From Hyphomicrobiales bacterium (GTDB lineage Bacteria; Pseudomonadota; Alphaproteobacteria; Rhizobiales; Beijerinckiaceae): 64,000 nucleotides of DNA. Below, in pieces: positions 10,169 to 18,616 of this stretch. Positions within the stretch are counted from its first letter, which is position 1. Every line of letters starts with the position of its first letter. Location: assembly GCA_027484655.1 (NCBI GenBank), contig JAIXSM010000053.1, positions 1-64,000 of the forward strand. The letters are read 5' to 3'. Both the position numbers and the translations under genes were made by a program. The notes under the pieces were generated by a model. The model was not told where the DNA came from. It searched no databases and was given only the letters and a program-made list of their open reading frames with translations.

Positions 10169-10391
10169 CGTCGCAACCGCCATAATCCGCTCGGCGAGAA
10201 GCTTCCTTAGGCCGGGTTTTCGCGTCCTGAAGCTTCTTCAGCCGCCTGGCCTCTGACAGAGCCATGCTGCCAAGCGTGGACTTCCAGTTGTAAACAGTCG
10301 CTTCCAAGACGCCGCGCCTGCGCACCAGGTCTCCCGCCGTCGCCCCTGCTTCGTGTTGCCGCTGAATCCCGATGATCTTTTCTTTTGTGGA
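10169..10391 (-). pseudogene. IS3-family transposase OrfA remnant, frameshifted and truncated
   Basis: On the minus strand, one frame from 10391 reads STKEKIIGIQRQHEAG, then VYNW and SEARRLKKLQD. This is the helix-turn-helix OrfA pattern of IS3 elements (consensus EEQIIGVLxEHEAG, TFYxWK, SEAxRLKxLEDEN). The following OrfA segment continues in a different frame as LRKLLAERIMAVA (consensus LKKLLAEAML), so a frameshift lies near 10215-10225. The match ends at about 10169, no OrfB follows, and no start codon is well placed at the N-terminus. It is a dead fragment of a mobile element, from the OrfA type seen in IS407/IS51-like elements. Confidence 0.75.
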
Positions 10392-10464
10392 GCCTGCTCG
10401 CCTTGCTCGAGCGCCCTCGTGGGGGCGGAATCTGGACAAACATGCGCACCGCGTTAGCTGGTCA

Positions 10465-10785
10465 CTACCGTAAAAAGAAGTTTCGCAGAAACCACGCCCA
10501 AGCGACGATGCAGGTGAGTGGTATGGCCCAGCCAAGCCATAGTGGGAACGTGCGAGTCCTCGTAAATGGAAGCGCTGCAGCACTTACGATGAGTGCTGCC
10601 ACAAAGCCTGTGCCGATCGCGCCATACCAATGCATCACCGGGCCACCTTTTGAGGGCTGTTGCCCCCAGCCGAATTCGCCCGTCCGAGGATGGTAGCTGA
10701 ACAACTCCCAGTGCCATTCGAAAGCAATTGTATAAGCAACTGCGAAAACGGCAGCAAAGAGACCGAAGACTCTTGTGATATTCAT
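10465..10785 (-). CDS. Small integral membrane protein of unknown function
   Basis: The protein has 106 residues and begins MNITRVFGLFAAVFAVAYTI. It has about three hydrophobic segments (residues 5-20, about 48-64 and 78-100) with a polar, Trp/His-rich loop between the first two (FEWHWELFSYHPRTGEFGWG). I do not recognise a named family. Its ATG overlaps the stop codon of the upstream gene (ATGA), so the two are translationally coupled and probably act together in the inner membrane. Longer in-frame starts would run into the upstream gene and were rejected. Confidence 0.7.
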   Translation of the reverse strand: MNITRVFGLFAAVFAVAYTIAFEWHWELFSYHPRTGEFGWGQQPSKGGPVMHWYGAIGTGFVAALIVSAAALPFTRTRTFPLWLGWAIPLTCIVAWAWFLRNFFLR

Positions 10786-11246
10786 TGTCCGAACAGCCCC
10801 CGCACGTTGTTGACGATGTGGCCGGCGATGAATGAATACCAGACGATGACGCACAGGATCGCGGTCGTCCATTTTCGCGCGACAGATGTCGCCTGATCTT
10901 TTGGGTCACGCCATACGAGCCAGAAGAATGGGAGCATGGCGAGGCCAATGGCCAGCGCCTGCTCCTTGTACTCGAACAGGCCGCTGATGTGCCAAAGCCG
11001 TGCGCGCTCGATCCAGGTTCGTACTGCAATTCGGTAAGGTGGATAGATCACGGCGCCAAGAACGAAAGTAAGGACATAGAAGACGATGTTGGCGTTAGTG
11101 AATCTCGCGGCGGCCACAGCGCGATAGGATGTTGCGAAGCCGCCTGTCTGCCTTGCAGGCCACAGCACTGCCACAGCCTGATGCGTCAAGCCGCCCAAAA
11201 GAGCTACGGCCAAGAGGCCATGCATGATAAGCAAAAACGTCGTCAC
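10782..11246 (-). CDS. Multi-pass membrane protein of unknown function
   Basis: The protein has 154 residues from the GTG at 11246, chosen because GGGAGG stands four bases upstream; in-frame ATGs further upstream (up to 11306) lack a clear ribosome site. Four hydrophobic segments are visible: the N-terminal LLAVALLGGL region, then IVFYVLTFVLGAVIY, ALAIGLAMLPFFWLVW, and TTAILCVIVWYSFIAG. A conserved-looking polar stretch (RLWHISGLFEYKEQ) lies between segments two and three. It forms a two-gene operon with the 106-residue membrane protein that follows. No family name is recognised; a role with a membrane redox or carrier partner is possible but not shown. Confidence 0.7.
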   Translation of the reverse strand: MTTFLLIMHGLLAVALLGGLTHQAVAVLWPARQTGGFATSYRAVAAARFTNANIVFYVLTFVLGAVIYPPYRIAVRTWIERARLWHISGLFEYKEQALAIGLAMLPFFWLVWRDPKDQATSVARKWTTAILCVIVWYSFIAGHIVNNVRGLFGQ

Positions 11247-11411
11247 GCAACCTCCCGTTTTCGCGCCCATGTCAGCCATGGAGCCCGCGGTCGTCTGGGC
11301 GACCATTGATGACCGGCAGTGTTGCGTGGATCGCGGCTGTACGCAAGAGCGCTCCTGTTCCCACGCGCTCGTTTCGAGTATAAATTGCTTTGCAGTCGTT
11401 GGAGCCCCATG

Positions 11412-11804
11412 ATGAACGCGTATCTATCCGCAGGGCTGTTCTTCCTTGCCGCCATTGTTGCGGCCGTGCCCGCAAACGCCGGCGGCGCCGAGCTTGAAGC
11501 GCTCATGGGCGATAAGGAAAACGGCGCGCCATTTTTTGGCGAGGCGCGCGACGTCAAGGGTCTAAGACCGCTTGAGGGGGTCCGCATCCGTGCGCAGCTG
11601 AAGGGACAGCCGCTCCCGGTCTTTGTGGACACGAATGAGGAAGGACGATTCAGCTTGCGTGGTTTCGGCAAGGGCGTCGATCCAGACAACGTTGATATAA
11701 AATGCGATATTTCAGGTTACAATCTACTTGATTTATCGCGTCGTCGTGTGTCGCGGGAAGCAGATGCCGCCACGGAGATCGAGTGCCTTTTCGAAAAGAA
11801 ATAG
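11412..11804 (+). CDS. Small secreted protein with carboxypeptidase-regulatory-like fold
   Basis: The protein has 130 residues. A signal peptide ends near VPANAGGAE (about residue 22). The rest contains PLEGVRIRAQLKGQPLPV and TNEEGRFSLRGFG, the pattern of transthyretin-like or carboxypeptidase-regulatory beta-sandwich domains, then a short Arg/Glu-rich tail (SRRRVSREADAATEIEC). Tandem ATGs at 11409 and 11412 are both possible; the second has better spacing from GGAG at 11401. The 3' end overlaps the next gene by 22 bases, so the two are coupled. It may be an accessory of the exported amidohydrolase, by position only. Confidence 0.65.
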   Translation: MNAYLSAGLFFLAAIVAAVPANAGGAELEALMGDKENGAPFFGEARDVKGLRPLEGVRIRAQLKGQPLPVFVDTNEEGRFSLRGFGKGVDPDNVDIKCDISGYNLLDLSRRRVSREADAATEIECLFEKK

Positions 11805-13435
11805 TTGCAGCCTTCGTCGTTTGGTCTGTTTGGGGCGGCGCCGGGGTTGACGCGCAGGTCGCAGACATCGCGATTTCGAACGGCAAGATCATCACGCTTC
11901 ACTCTGATATGCCCCACGCGCGTGCTGTCGCGATAGCTGGAGAGCGCATTCTCGGGGTTTATGTCGACAGGGTTCCGGACGTGCTGGTCGGGCCTTCTAC
12001 CCGCGTTATTGATGCGGGCGGACGCACAATCATTCCCGGGCTGATCGACTCACATATCCATGCGATTCGCGCGGGACTGACGTTTTCCAGCGAGGTCACG
12101 TTCGATGGCGCGCGGTCGGTTGGCGAAGCGATGGAAAGAGTTCGCACCGCCGCCAGGCATTCTGGCGAGAATGACTGGATTGTTGTTGGAGGCGGTTGGA
12201 CGCCGCAGCAGTTTGCCGAACGCCGTAGGCCGACGCTGGAAGAAATAGAAGATGCTGCGCCAGGTCGGCGTGTTTTCATCCAACTTTTCTACCGTGGCGT
12301 CTTGCTGTCTGAAGCCGGACGCGCTGCGCTTGGCCTTGATCCCGATAATCCGCCGGATGGTCTTAACGAGGAGCGCAACGAGAATGGCGCAGCGAACGGT
12401 TGGCTGACGGGTGGGGTCGATGCAATCGCTGCCTTATGGGAGCGATTGCCAAAACCAGATGTCGCGGCGGCCAAAGCTGGCACGCGCGCTTTCTTCTCAT
12501 CGCTGAATGCTTTTGGTGTGACAGGTGTGATTGACCCTGGGGGGCACAACCTTGCGGTTTCAGACTACGAAGCATTGTATGCGCTTGCGCGCGCCAATGA
12601 GCTCACGCTTCGGGTCGACTATTTTATCAGCGCGTCCCAACGTGGAAGCGAGCTCGAGTTTTTCCGCAACTACAACGCAAAACGCAGTGCAGGAGCAGCC
12701 GGCGCTTACTTGCGTTTCGCGGGCGTCGGGGAGCGCGTGACGTTTGGAATGTATAACAACGATAGTCCTGATGCTGCTGATCTGGCGGCCTTTGATGAAG
12801 TTGCGCGGTGGGCTTTGGGTGCGCGCATTCCAATGACGGTGCATTGGAACAGCGAGCGCTCCGTCCATCATTTACTTGAAGCTTTTGGGCGTGTGGGAAG
12901 CACCCGGGAGCGCGCAGAGTTACGATGGTCAATTGCGCATCTACACGACGCCAGTCCCGATACGATGCTCGCGATGCATAGGCTCGGGCTTGGTTGGCTG
13001 ACCCAGAATGCGATCTATTTTGCAGCGCCGGCCTTCATCCGCAACATGTCCGCGGTGCGCCGCGCCGCTTCCCCGCCAATCGGGAGCGCTTTGCGAGCTG
13101 GCTTGAGGGTGGCTGCTGGCACCGACGCGACGCGCGTGATGACCTACAATCCGTTCGTTGCGCTCCAGTGGATGCTTGATGGCCGAACTATTGATGGTGA
13201 GGAAACGCGCTCGGCGCAGGAGCGTCCCTCGCGGGAGGACGCGTTACGTATGTGGACGGAAGGAAGCGCCTGGTTTGCATTCGCCGAGAATGATAGGGGG
13301 CGAATAGCGCCGGGCATGTTCGCCGATCTCGCCATTTTGAACGCTGATTATATGACCGTTCCCGTGGAGCGTATAGGCGAGATCAGATCCGTCTTGACTA
13401 TGCTTGGGGGACGCGTGGTTCACGCATCCCCCTGA
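11783..13435 (+). CDS. Exported amidohydrolase (amidohydrolase 3 / YtcJ-like)
   Basis: The protein has 550 residues with an N-terminal hydrophobic signal (IVAAFVVWSVWGGAGVDAQ), so it probably acts in the periplasm. The metal-dependent hydrolase pattern is complete: GLIDSHIH (H91 and H93), VHWNSE (metal His), RWSIAHLHDAS (second His) and AAGTDATR (metal Asp). The C-terminus returns to a beta-sandwich (GRIAPGMFADLAILNADYM). YtcJ-like members hydrolyse N-acyl or amide bonds; the substrate here is unknown. The gene overlaps the upstream small secreted protein and is convergent with the 713-residue exported protein, with a gap of only 12 bases. Confidence 0.85.
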   Translation: MPFRKEIVAAFVVWSVWGGAGVDAQVADIAISNGKIITLHSDMPHARAVAIAGERILGVYVDRVPDVLVGPSTRVIDAGGRTIIPGLIDSHIHAIRAGLTFSSEVTFDGARSVGEAMERVRTAARHSGENDWIVVGGGWTPQQFAERRRPTLEEIEDAAPGRRVFIQLFYRGVLLSEAGRAALGLDPDNPPDGLNEERNENGAANGWLTGGVDAIAALWERLPKPDVAAAKAGTRAFFSSLNAFGVTGVIDPGGHNLAVSDYEALYALARANELTLRVDYFISASQRGSELEFFRNYNAKRSAGAAGAYLRFAGVGERVTFGMYNNDSPDAADLAAFDEVARWALGARIPMTVHWNSERSVHHLLEAFGRVGSTRERAELRWSIAHLHDASPDTMLAMHRLGLGWLTQNAIYFAAPAFIRNMSAVRRAASPPIGSALRAGLRVAAGTDATRVMTYNPFVALQWMLDGRTIDGEETRSAQERPSREDALRMWTEGSAWFAFAENDRGRIAPGMFADLAILNADYMTVPVERIGEIRSVLTMLGGRVVHASP

Positions 13436-13447
13436 ATATTTGAAGGC

Positions 13448-15589
13448 TTACTTCGCCAGCGGGTTCGGGCGCAGTTGGAAATGCGCCGCAAGGGGTTTTG
13501 TGCCTCTGCCGCCTTCGATCAGCCACGGCGTGCGGTCGCCGTTTGCAGCCCACAGGCCGCGGCCTTTCCAGCCCGCGGCGGGATCGTCAATGCGCCCATC
13601 AAAGCCCTTGGCGTAGAAGCCAAGCGGATAAGGCACGCGCAATGTGATCATCCTTCCGTCCTTCAGCGCGATGAGGCCATCATTGAGATTGCCCGTCGAC
13701 ATCGGGATGTTTTCGCCAAGTCCGAAGGTGTTGTGCTGATCGACCCACGTGTAGTAGCTCGACTCTGCGCTGTTGTCGTCAAGCCCTTCGAAGCCGGGGC
13801 CGGGATACTTGTAGAAGCTCCAGCCCTCGGGGCAATGGTTGCCCGTCGCCTTGGGACCGTTGAGCGGACCCTTGCACTTCGAACGATCGAACGAGCCGAT
13901 GTGGCCGCTGGCGAGCGAGACCCAGGCAACACCGTTGCGGTCGATGTCGCCGCCGCGGACGCCAAAGCCTGGCGCGGGCACGTTGTAGATTTCCGCCAGC
14001 GCGGTCTCCGATGGATTGTCGCCGGGAACGACGCGCACCACTGCGCCGGGGTTGCCGCGGACGGAGCCCCAGATCGAGCCGTCGGTGGGATGCGGCATGA
14101 CTGCGTAGAAGGGCGCCTGGATGCGGCGGTCCTTGCCCTCTTGCTGGGGCTGGCCGATCTCGGTGAAATCGTCGCGCCTGCCGTTGCCGTTTGTGTCGAG
14201 GACGATGGCCGTCCAGCCCTGCGCCTTCTGGATGTCGCGCGTCTCATCCCAGATGCGTGTGTTCACCCACCCCAGCACCGGTCCGCCGCCGGACAGCCAG
14301 AGCGTATTGTCCTTGTCGTAGCCAAATTGCGGATGATGTGAGCCGAAGCACGTCTGCAGCGCGACGTACTCCTGCGTCCGCGGATCGAACATCGTCACGC
14401 GGCGGTTGGTGCGTTCAATCGGCGCCACTTTCGCGGACGGGTGGCTGGAGCCCTTGCGGCAGAAGTCGGGATTCTGCGGGGGGTGCCCCGTCGCCGCCAT
14501 CCAGACGCGACCTTTGTCGTCGAGCATCGCGTTGTGGTTGTTCGCGCGCGTGTTCCAAAGCTTTTCCTCGCCCCAGTAGGGGGAGGGCGCAAGCACTTCT
14601 GCGCTCGCGGCGTGGCCGGGACCCAATGCCTCGGGAGTGCCTTCCGTGACAGGCATACGGAACGTCGTCGCCGTGTTCTTCACGGGATCGAGGATGGGCA
14701 TCAGGTCCGAAGAGTACTCCGGCGATCCGTAGAGCGGCCCGTAAGCGTTCACGGTTGGATTGCGCCGGTCGCTGGCGATGAGGTCGTGCAGGTAGTGCTT
14801 TTCGTCCATCCAGTCGCGGAGCGTCACGACGATGTTACGCTCCTCGCCCTGCGGGCGTTGGGGTCGGTGCTTTGGCAGTTCGCCGTTGGCGACGCGCTGC
14901 GTCCAGTCAGCGAAATACTTGATAGGCACGGTGTTGAGTTGTCCGGCAATAATATTGACCATTGACTCGCCGGACTGCCCGGACTGGATGCGGCGCAGCC
15001 ATGCGTCTTCGTGATTGGCGAAGGTTCCGAGCGACTTTGGAATCGTGCGGGTCGATAGCTGGCCGAGTTGATGACACCCGACGCAGCCGTTGTTCTTCAT
15101 CAAGTTCAGCCATTCGGTCTGCCGAATGTTGGGTGGAATGTCGCTCTTGCCCCCGAACTGATCGGCCCCTGGTATCTTCATCATGGAGTACCAGTAGATG
15201 GCCGGGTAATAATGCGCCGCCGCTGCCTCGCTCGGCGCGACCTTCGCCGAAAGGGTGAGCGTTTTCCCAGGCTCGGACTTGACCTTTTCGGAGTCTACGA
15301 GCCCGTAGCCGCGCACCCACAGGTCGTAATTTGCCTTGGGAAGGTCGGGCACAACGAAGCGACCCTGGTCGTCGGTCGCAACGATGCGGATGAAACGAAC
15401 GGGCAGGTCGCGAGTCTCCGCGATCACCCACACGCCCGCCTCCGGGCCGTTAGGGCCACGTACGACGCCGCCAATGTCGTCGTTGTCGATGGCGGGCATC
15501 TCCTGCGCGCGGGCGCTGGTCGCCATAACGATTGCGCAGATAGATGCCGCCGCGAGCGCTATGCGCGCACTGCGTCTGTTGCCGTTCAT
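13448..15589 (-). CDS. Exported carboxypeptidase-regulatory-like protein with a c-type haem motif
   Basis: The protein has 713 residues. A signal peptide (ALAAASICAIVMATSARAQ) is followed by a carboxypeptidase-regulatory-like beta-sandwich at about residues 38-117 (GGVVRGPNGPEAGVWV, DDQGRFVVPDLP). C169-V-G-C-H173 then matches the CxxCH covalent haem site. The remaining 500 residues have spaced WxxxG/GxVW strings (KGRVWMAATG, DNTLWLSGGGP, DGSIWGSVRGNPG, NGVAWVSLASG) like the blades of a beta-propeller of the virginiamycin B lyase/NHL type. This fits a periplasmic haem protein with a propeller, possibly a dehydrogenase-like enzyme; function is not established. GGGAGG precedes the ATG. The gene is a single unit. 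Confidence 0.75.
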   Translation of the reverse strand: MNGNRRSARIALAAASICAIVMATSARAQEMPAIDNDDIGGVVRGPNGPEAGVWVIAETRDLPVRFIRIVATDDQGRFVVPDLPKANYDLWVRGYGLVDSEKVKSEPGKTLTLSAKVAPSEAAAAHYYPAIYWYSMMKIPGADQFGGKSDIPPNIRQTEWLNLMKNNGCVGCHQLGQLSTRTIPKSLGTFANHEDAWLRRIQSGQSGESMVNIIAGQLNTVPIKYFADWTQRVANGELPKHRPQRPQGEERNIVVTLRDWMDEKHYLHDLIASDRRNPTVNAYGPLYGSPEYSSDLMPILDPVKNTATTFRMPVTEGTPEALGPGHAASAEVLAPSPYWGEEKLWNTRANNHNAMLDDKGRVWMAATGHPPQNPDFCRKGSSHPSAKVAPIERTNRRVTMFDPRTQEYVALQTCFGSHHPQFGYDKDNTLWLSGGGPVLGWVNTRIWDETRDIQKAQGWTAIVLDTNGNGRRDDFTEIGQPQQEGKDRRIQAPFYAVMPHPTDGSIWGSVRGNPGAVVRVVPGDNPSETALAEIYNVPAPGFGVRGGDIDRNGVAWVSLASGHIGSFDRSKCKGPLNGPKATGNHCPEGWSFYKYPGPGFEGLDDNSAESSYYTWVDQHNTFGLGENIPMSTGNLNDGLIALKDGRMITLRVPYPLGFYAKGFDGRIDDPAAGWKGRGLWAANGDRTPWLIEGGRGTKPLAAHFQLRPNPLAK

Positions 15590-16081
15590 GGCGTCCTCCC
15601 GAGTCTCCGTCGCTATTCCGCGACCATAGCAAAGGGTAGCTGAGGATTATGCGTTAGTATAGAACCGGTAGTGACCTCACGCAGATTTTATTCTGAACAT
15701 GCTGAGCCAGGTGCGCGAAGCTCCCATTGAACCGGTCGCCAGCCCGGCCTTAAGACGGCCGCTGCTGGTTATCGCTTGCTCCTTTAGACGGGCGTAATGT
15801 CTTATGGCTCTGGTTCAGAGTGGTTCGGCCGTAAACCCTACGCATGAGCCAGTTTGCCCGGTTGGGGAAGACGGAAGCGGTTGGTTTCCAAGTCCAAGCT
15901 TTGGCCTTTTGACGGTTTGATGTTTGGCCATTTTCTTTTAGCCGCATGGGCGGGGTCCACCGCTGGCGCGTCGAGGTCCAGTTTAATGACTGGAGCGCCC
16001 CATAGCCGTGAATATTCGCAGGTTGCGCCTGTGCCGGAAGTCGATCATACTTGAAACGTTCGCCCATAAAGAGGTGACGCG
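15590..16081. other. Divergent intergenic region, no gene supported
   Basis: These 490 bases separate two divergently transcribed genes and should hold both promoters. Composition is AT-richer than the flanks around 15630-15720. A 105-residue frame on the minus strand (15750-16067) has no recognisable pattern and no ribosome site, so I do not call it. Confidence 0.45.
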
Positions 16082-17131
16082 ATGAGGGTTTCGAGGAAAC
16101 GTCCGATCCGCCGCGCCAACATCATCGCGGCGGCGGCATTTGCGCTATTAGCGCCAACCGGGCTGTGCGCGCAGGAGTTCTACGCGGGCAAGCAAGTTAC
16201 GATGTTGGTGGGAAGCGGCGCAGGCGGCGGTTATGACGCCTACGCGCGCCTGTTTGCGCGGCACATTCCAAAGCACATTCCGGGACATCCCACGATCGTC
16301 GTGCAAAACATGCCGGCGGCGGGCAGTCTTGTGGCGATGAACCAACTTGCCAACGCATCGCCGCGTGACGGGCTGACGTTTGGGGCTGTGCAGACGCATA
16401 TCGGGCTTGAGCCGATTATGGGCGTCACCGGCCCCGCGGAGAACGCGCGTTATGACGCGCGCCAGATGAACTGGCTCTTCAGCGCGGCAAAGGAATATCC
16501 CGTCGTTGTCGCGTGGCATACATCGCCCTTCAAAACCTTCAGGGATGTTTTCGAGCGGGAGATGCTCGTGGGCGCCAGCGGCGTCGCCACCTCCGACTCT
16601 GTTTACGCTCGCGTGATGAACGAATTAATGGGCACGCGCTTCAAGGTCATCGACGGCTACAAGGACAATCCCCAGCTTGTTCTTGCCACGGAGAACGGGG
16701 AAGTGCAGGGTCGCGCTGGCTGGTTTGTCTCAAGCTTGATGTCGTCCCAGGGGCAACAGTTGCGCGATGGCAAGTATCGCGTCCTCGTGCAGGTCGCTCT
16801 GGAGAAGCATCCCAGTTTGCCGGACGTGCCGCTGGCGACAGACTTTATCAAGGACGCCGAGCGTCTCGAGCAGCTGAAGTTCTCCATGAGCTGGCTGCCG
16901 ATGGGTCGCCCCTTCGTAGCGCCTCCGGGTGTGCCTGCTGATCGGGTGAAAACATTGCGCGCGGCGTTCCTCGCAGCCTCGACCGATCCCGCCCTTGTGA
17001 CGGAAGCGGACAAGATGCGCCTGGAGATCAGCTCGATGACCGGCGAGGAGGTGCAGTCGTTGATTACCGAGCTGTACAAAACGCCGAAGCCCATCATTCA
17101 GCGCGTGCGCTCGATCATGGTCGCGAATTGA
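16082..17131 (+). CDS. Tripartite tricarboxylate transporter (TctC/Bug) substrate-binding protein, long subtype
   Basis: The protein has 349 residues. A signal peptide ends near LLAPTGLCAQ (about residue 30). The mature start FYAGKQVTMLVGSGAGGGYD, then ARHIPKHIPGHPTIVVQNMP, is the signature of the longer Bug subtype, shared in this window by the proteins at 36824, 45232 and 53501. Family members are periplasmic proteins that clasp a carboxylate ligand and hand it to a TctA/TctB carrier. No carrier genes sit next to it; the coupled neighbours are two SDR enzymes and an LLM oxidoreductase. Its stop overlaps the next gene's TTG start (TTGA), implying a single operon. The ligand cannot be inferred. 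Confidence 0.87.
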   Translation: MRVSRKRPIRRANIIAAAAFALLAPTGLCAQEFYAGKQVTMLVGSGAGGGYDAYARLFARHIPKHIPGHPTIVVQNMPAAGSLVAMNQLANASPRDGLTFGAVQTHIGLEPIMGVTGPAENARYDARQMNWLFSAAKEYPVVVAWHTSPFKTFRDVFEREMLVGASGVATSDSVYARVMNELMGTRFKVIDGYKDNPQLVLATENGEVQGRAGWFVSSLMSSQGQQLRDGKYRVLVQVALEKHPSLPDVPLATDFIKDAERLEQLKFSMSWLPMGRPFVAPPGVPADRVKTLRAAFLAASTDPALVTEADKMRLEISSMTGEEVQSLITELYKTPKPIIQRVRSIMVAN

Positions 17132-17859
17132 GTTCCGTTGGCGCAAAAGGGTGCGTTGTCGTCACCGGGGTCGGCAGCGGCATCGGCTTTGAGACCGCCC
17201 GTCGGCTGCTCGCAGCTGATTACGCGGTTCTGGGCATAGACAGATCGCCTGGACGCAGCGGCGAGCTGTCTTCCTCCGCAGGCTTCACGTTCGCGCAGTG
17301 CGATGTGCGGGACGGCGATCTCCAGCGCGCGACCATCGCACAGCAAGCCGAAAAAGGGCGCATCGTCGGCCTTGTCGCTTGCGCAGGGATCATCGAACGA
17401 AAGCCTTATCTCGAGCTTGATGAGGATACATTCGACCGGCATCTGGACATCAACTTGAAGGGGCCGTTTCTCGCCTGTCAGGCGGCGCTTCCTTTCATGC
17501 GAGGGCAGGGCGGCAGTATCGTCCTGGTTTCTTCGTCCATCGCGCGCACTGGTTCGGCGACGGCTGGCCACTACGCGGCGAGCAAGGGCGGCCTGCTTGG
17601 CCTTGCGCGCACACTCGCGCTTGAGGTCGCGCGGGAGGGCGTCCGCGTCAACACCGTCTCGCCTGGCGTGACTGACACCCCGCTGCCACGAGCCCATGCG
17701 AGCGACGCGGAGTTGTACGCAAAGGCGAGCCGGATTCCGCTGGGACGCATCGCCCGGCCCGAAGACGTGGCGGAGGCCATATGTTTCCTCATCGGCGACG
17801 AGAGCTCCTATGTGACTGGCCAGGATCTGCGCGTGACAGGCGGCGCCGGGCTCTTTTGA
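17128..17859 (+). CDS. SDR family NAD(P)-dependent oxidoreductase
   Basis: The protein has 243 residues and the classical short-chain dehydrogenase layout: T13GVGSGIG20 cofactor motif, LVACAGI (NNAG equivalent), VLVSSSIA with the catalytic Ser, Y149AASK153, and a C-terminal FLIGDESSYVTGQDLRVTGG typical of the FabG-like group. The start is a TTG overlapping the previous stop codon, because the open frame has no nearer usable start and the Gly motif lies 12 residues in. It lies between a TTT binding protein and a second SDR, suggesting paired oxidation of a hydroxyl in an imported acid. The substrate is unknown. Confidence 0.88.
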   Translation: MSSVGAKGCVVVTGVGSGIGFETARRLLAADYAVLGIDRSPGRSGELSSSAGFTFAQCDVRDGDLQRATIAQQAEKGRIVGLVACAGIIERKPYLELDEDTFDRHLDINLKGPFLACQAALPFMRGQGGSIVLVSSSIARTGSATAGHYAASKGGLLGLARTLALEVAREGVRVNTVSPGVTDTPLPRAHASDAELYAKASRIPLGRIARPEDVAEAICFLIGDESSYVTGQDLRVTGGAGLF

Positions 17860-17869
17860 GGAGGCCACA

Positions 17870-18613
17870 TTGAAGACGGTTCTCATCACAGGAGCGGCCA
17901 GCGGCATCGGGCTTGCGACCGCGCGTCTGTTAAGCCAGCAGATGCGGGTTGTCCTCGCGGATCGCAATTATGAGGGCGCCGAACGCGCTGCGTTGGAGAT
18001 CGAACGGGGCGGCGGACGCGCGAGCGCCGTTGAAGTTGACGTTTCCGACGCGCGATCAGTCGCGCGGATGGCGGAGAAAACGCAGCGCGAACTCGGCGAC
18101 GTTCACGCGCTCTTTTGCAATGCAGGCGTGAGCCCCAAAGCCCCCTTCGAGGAGTGGCGCGAAAGTGACTGGGATACGGTCATCGATACCCACATCAAGG
18201 GTGTCTTTTTATGCACGCGCGCCTTTCTGCCGCAAATGTGCGCCCGGCGCGAGGGCGCCATTGTAACGACAGGTTCGGACTACTCGATTGTCGGACACCG
18301 GCACGGAGCCGGTTACGCTGCCGCCAAGGCTGGGATCTACGCGCTGACGAAATCAATCGCGCTTGAGTTTGCTCCCTTCAACATCCGGTGCAACAGCGTC
18401 GGTCCCGGGCCTATTGAAACACCGCTTCTGCGCAAGGGAATGGCTGACGCCCAATGGGCCGCGCACAAAGCAGCGCGCGGAGAGCGGGTTCCCATGGGCC
18501 GTCTTGGCCAGCCCGAGGAGGTGGCGAGCGTCGTGGCTTTCCTTTTGAGCGAGCGAGCCGCTTACATCACGGGCCAGATCGTGCATCCCAACGGCGGCAG
18601 CGTGATGTGGTGA
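17870..18613 (+). CDS. SDR family NAD(P)-dependent oxidoreductase
   Basis: The protein has 247 residues and starts with TTG after GAGGAGG. The motifs are TGAASGIG (residues 7-14), CNAGVSPK, Y149AAAK153 and the terminal YITGQIVHPNGGSVMW. It is a complete classical SDR. The gene is 10 bases after the first SDR and 3 bases before the LLM gene, so the three enzymes are almost certainly made from one transcript. Two SDRs in a row with distinct sequences could act on successive or stereo-different alcohols of the same substrate; that is inference. Confidence 0.88.
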   Translation: MKTVLITGAASGIGLATARLLSQQMRVVLADRNYEGAERAALEIERGGGRASAVEVDVSDARSVARMAEKTQRELGDVHALFCNAGVSPKAPFEEWRESDWDTVIDTHIKGVFLCTRAFLPQMCARREGAIVTTGSDYSIVGHRHGAGYAAAKAGIYALTKSIALEFAPFNIRCNSVGPGPIETPLLRKGMADAQWAAHKAARGERVPMGRLGQPEEVASVVAFLLSERAAYITGQIVHPNGGSVMW

Positions 18614-18616
18614 CCC

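Noticed and set aside
10161-10583. A full 140-residue gene covering the IS3 match
   Set aside because: Only its middle part matches OrfA; the ends are out of frame with the family pattern, so the region is a fossil, not an intact gene.
15750-16067. Minus-strand frame of 105 residues in the divergent region
   Set aside because: No ribosome site, no hydrophobic core or motif, and the region must hold two promoters.
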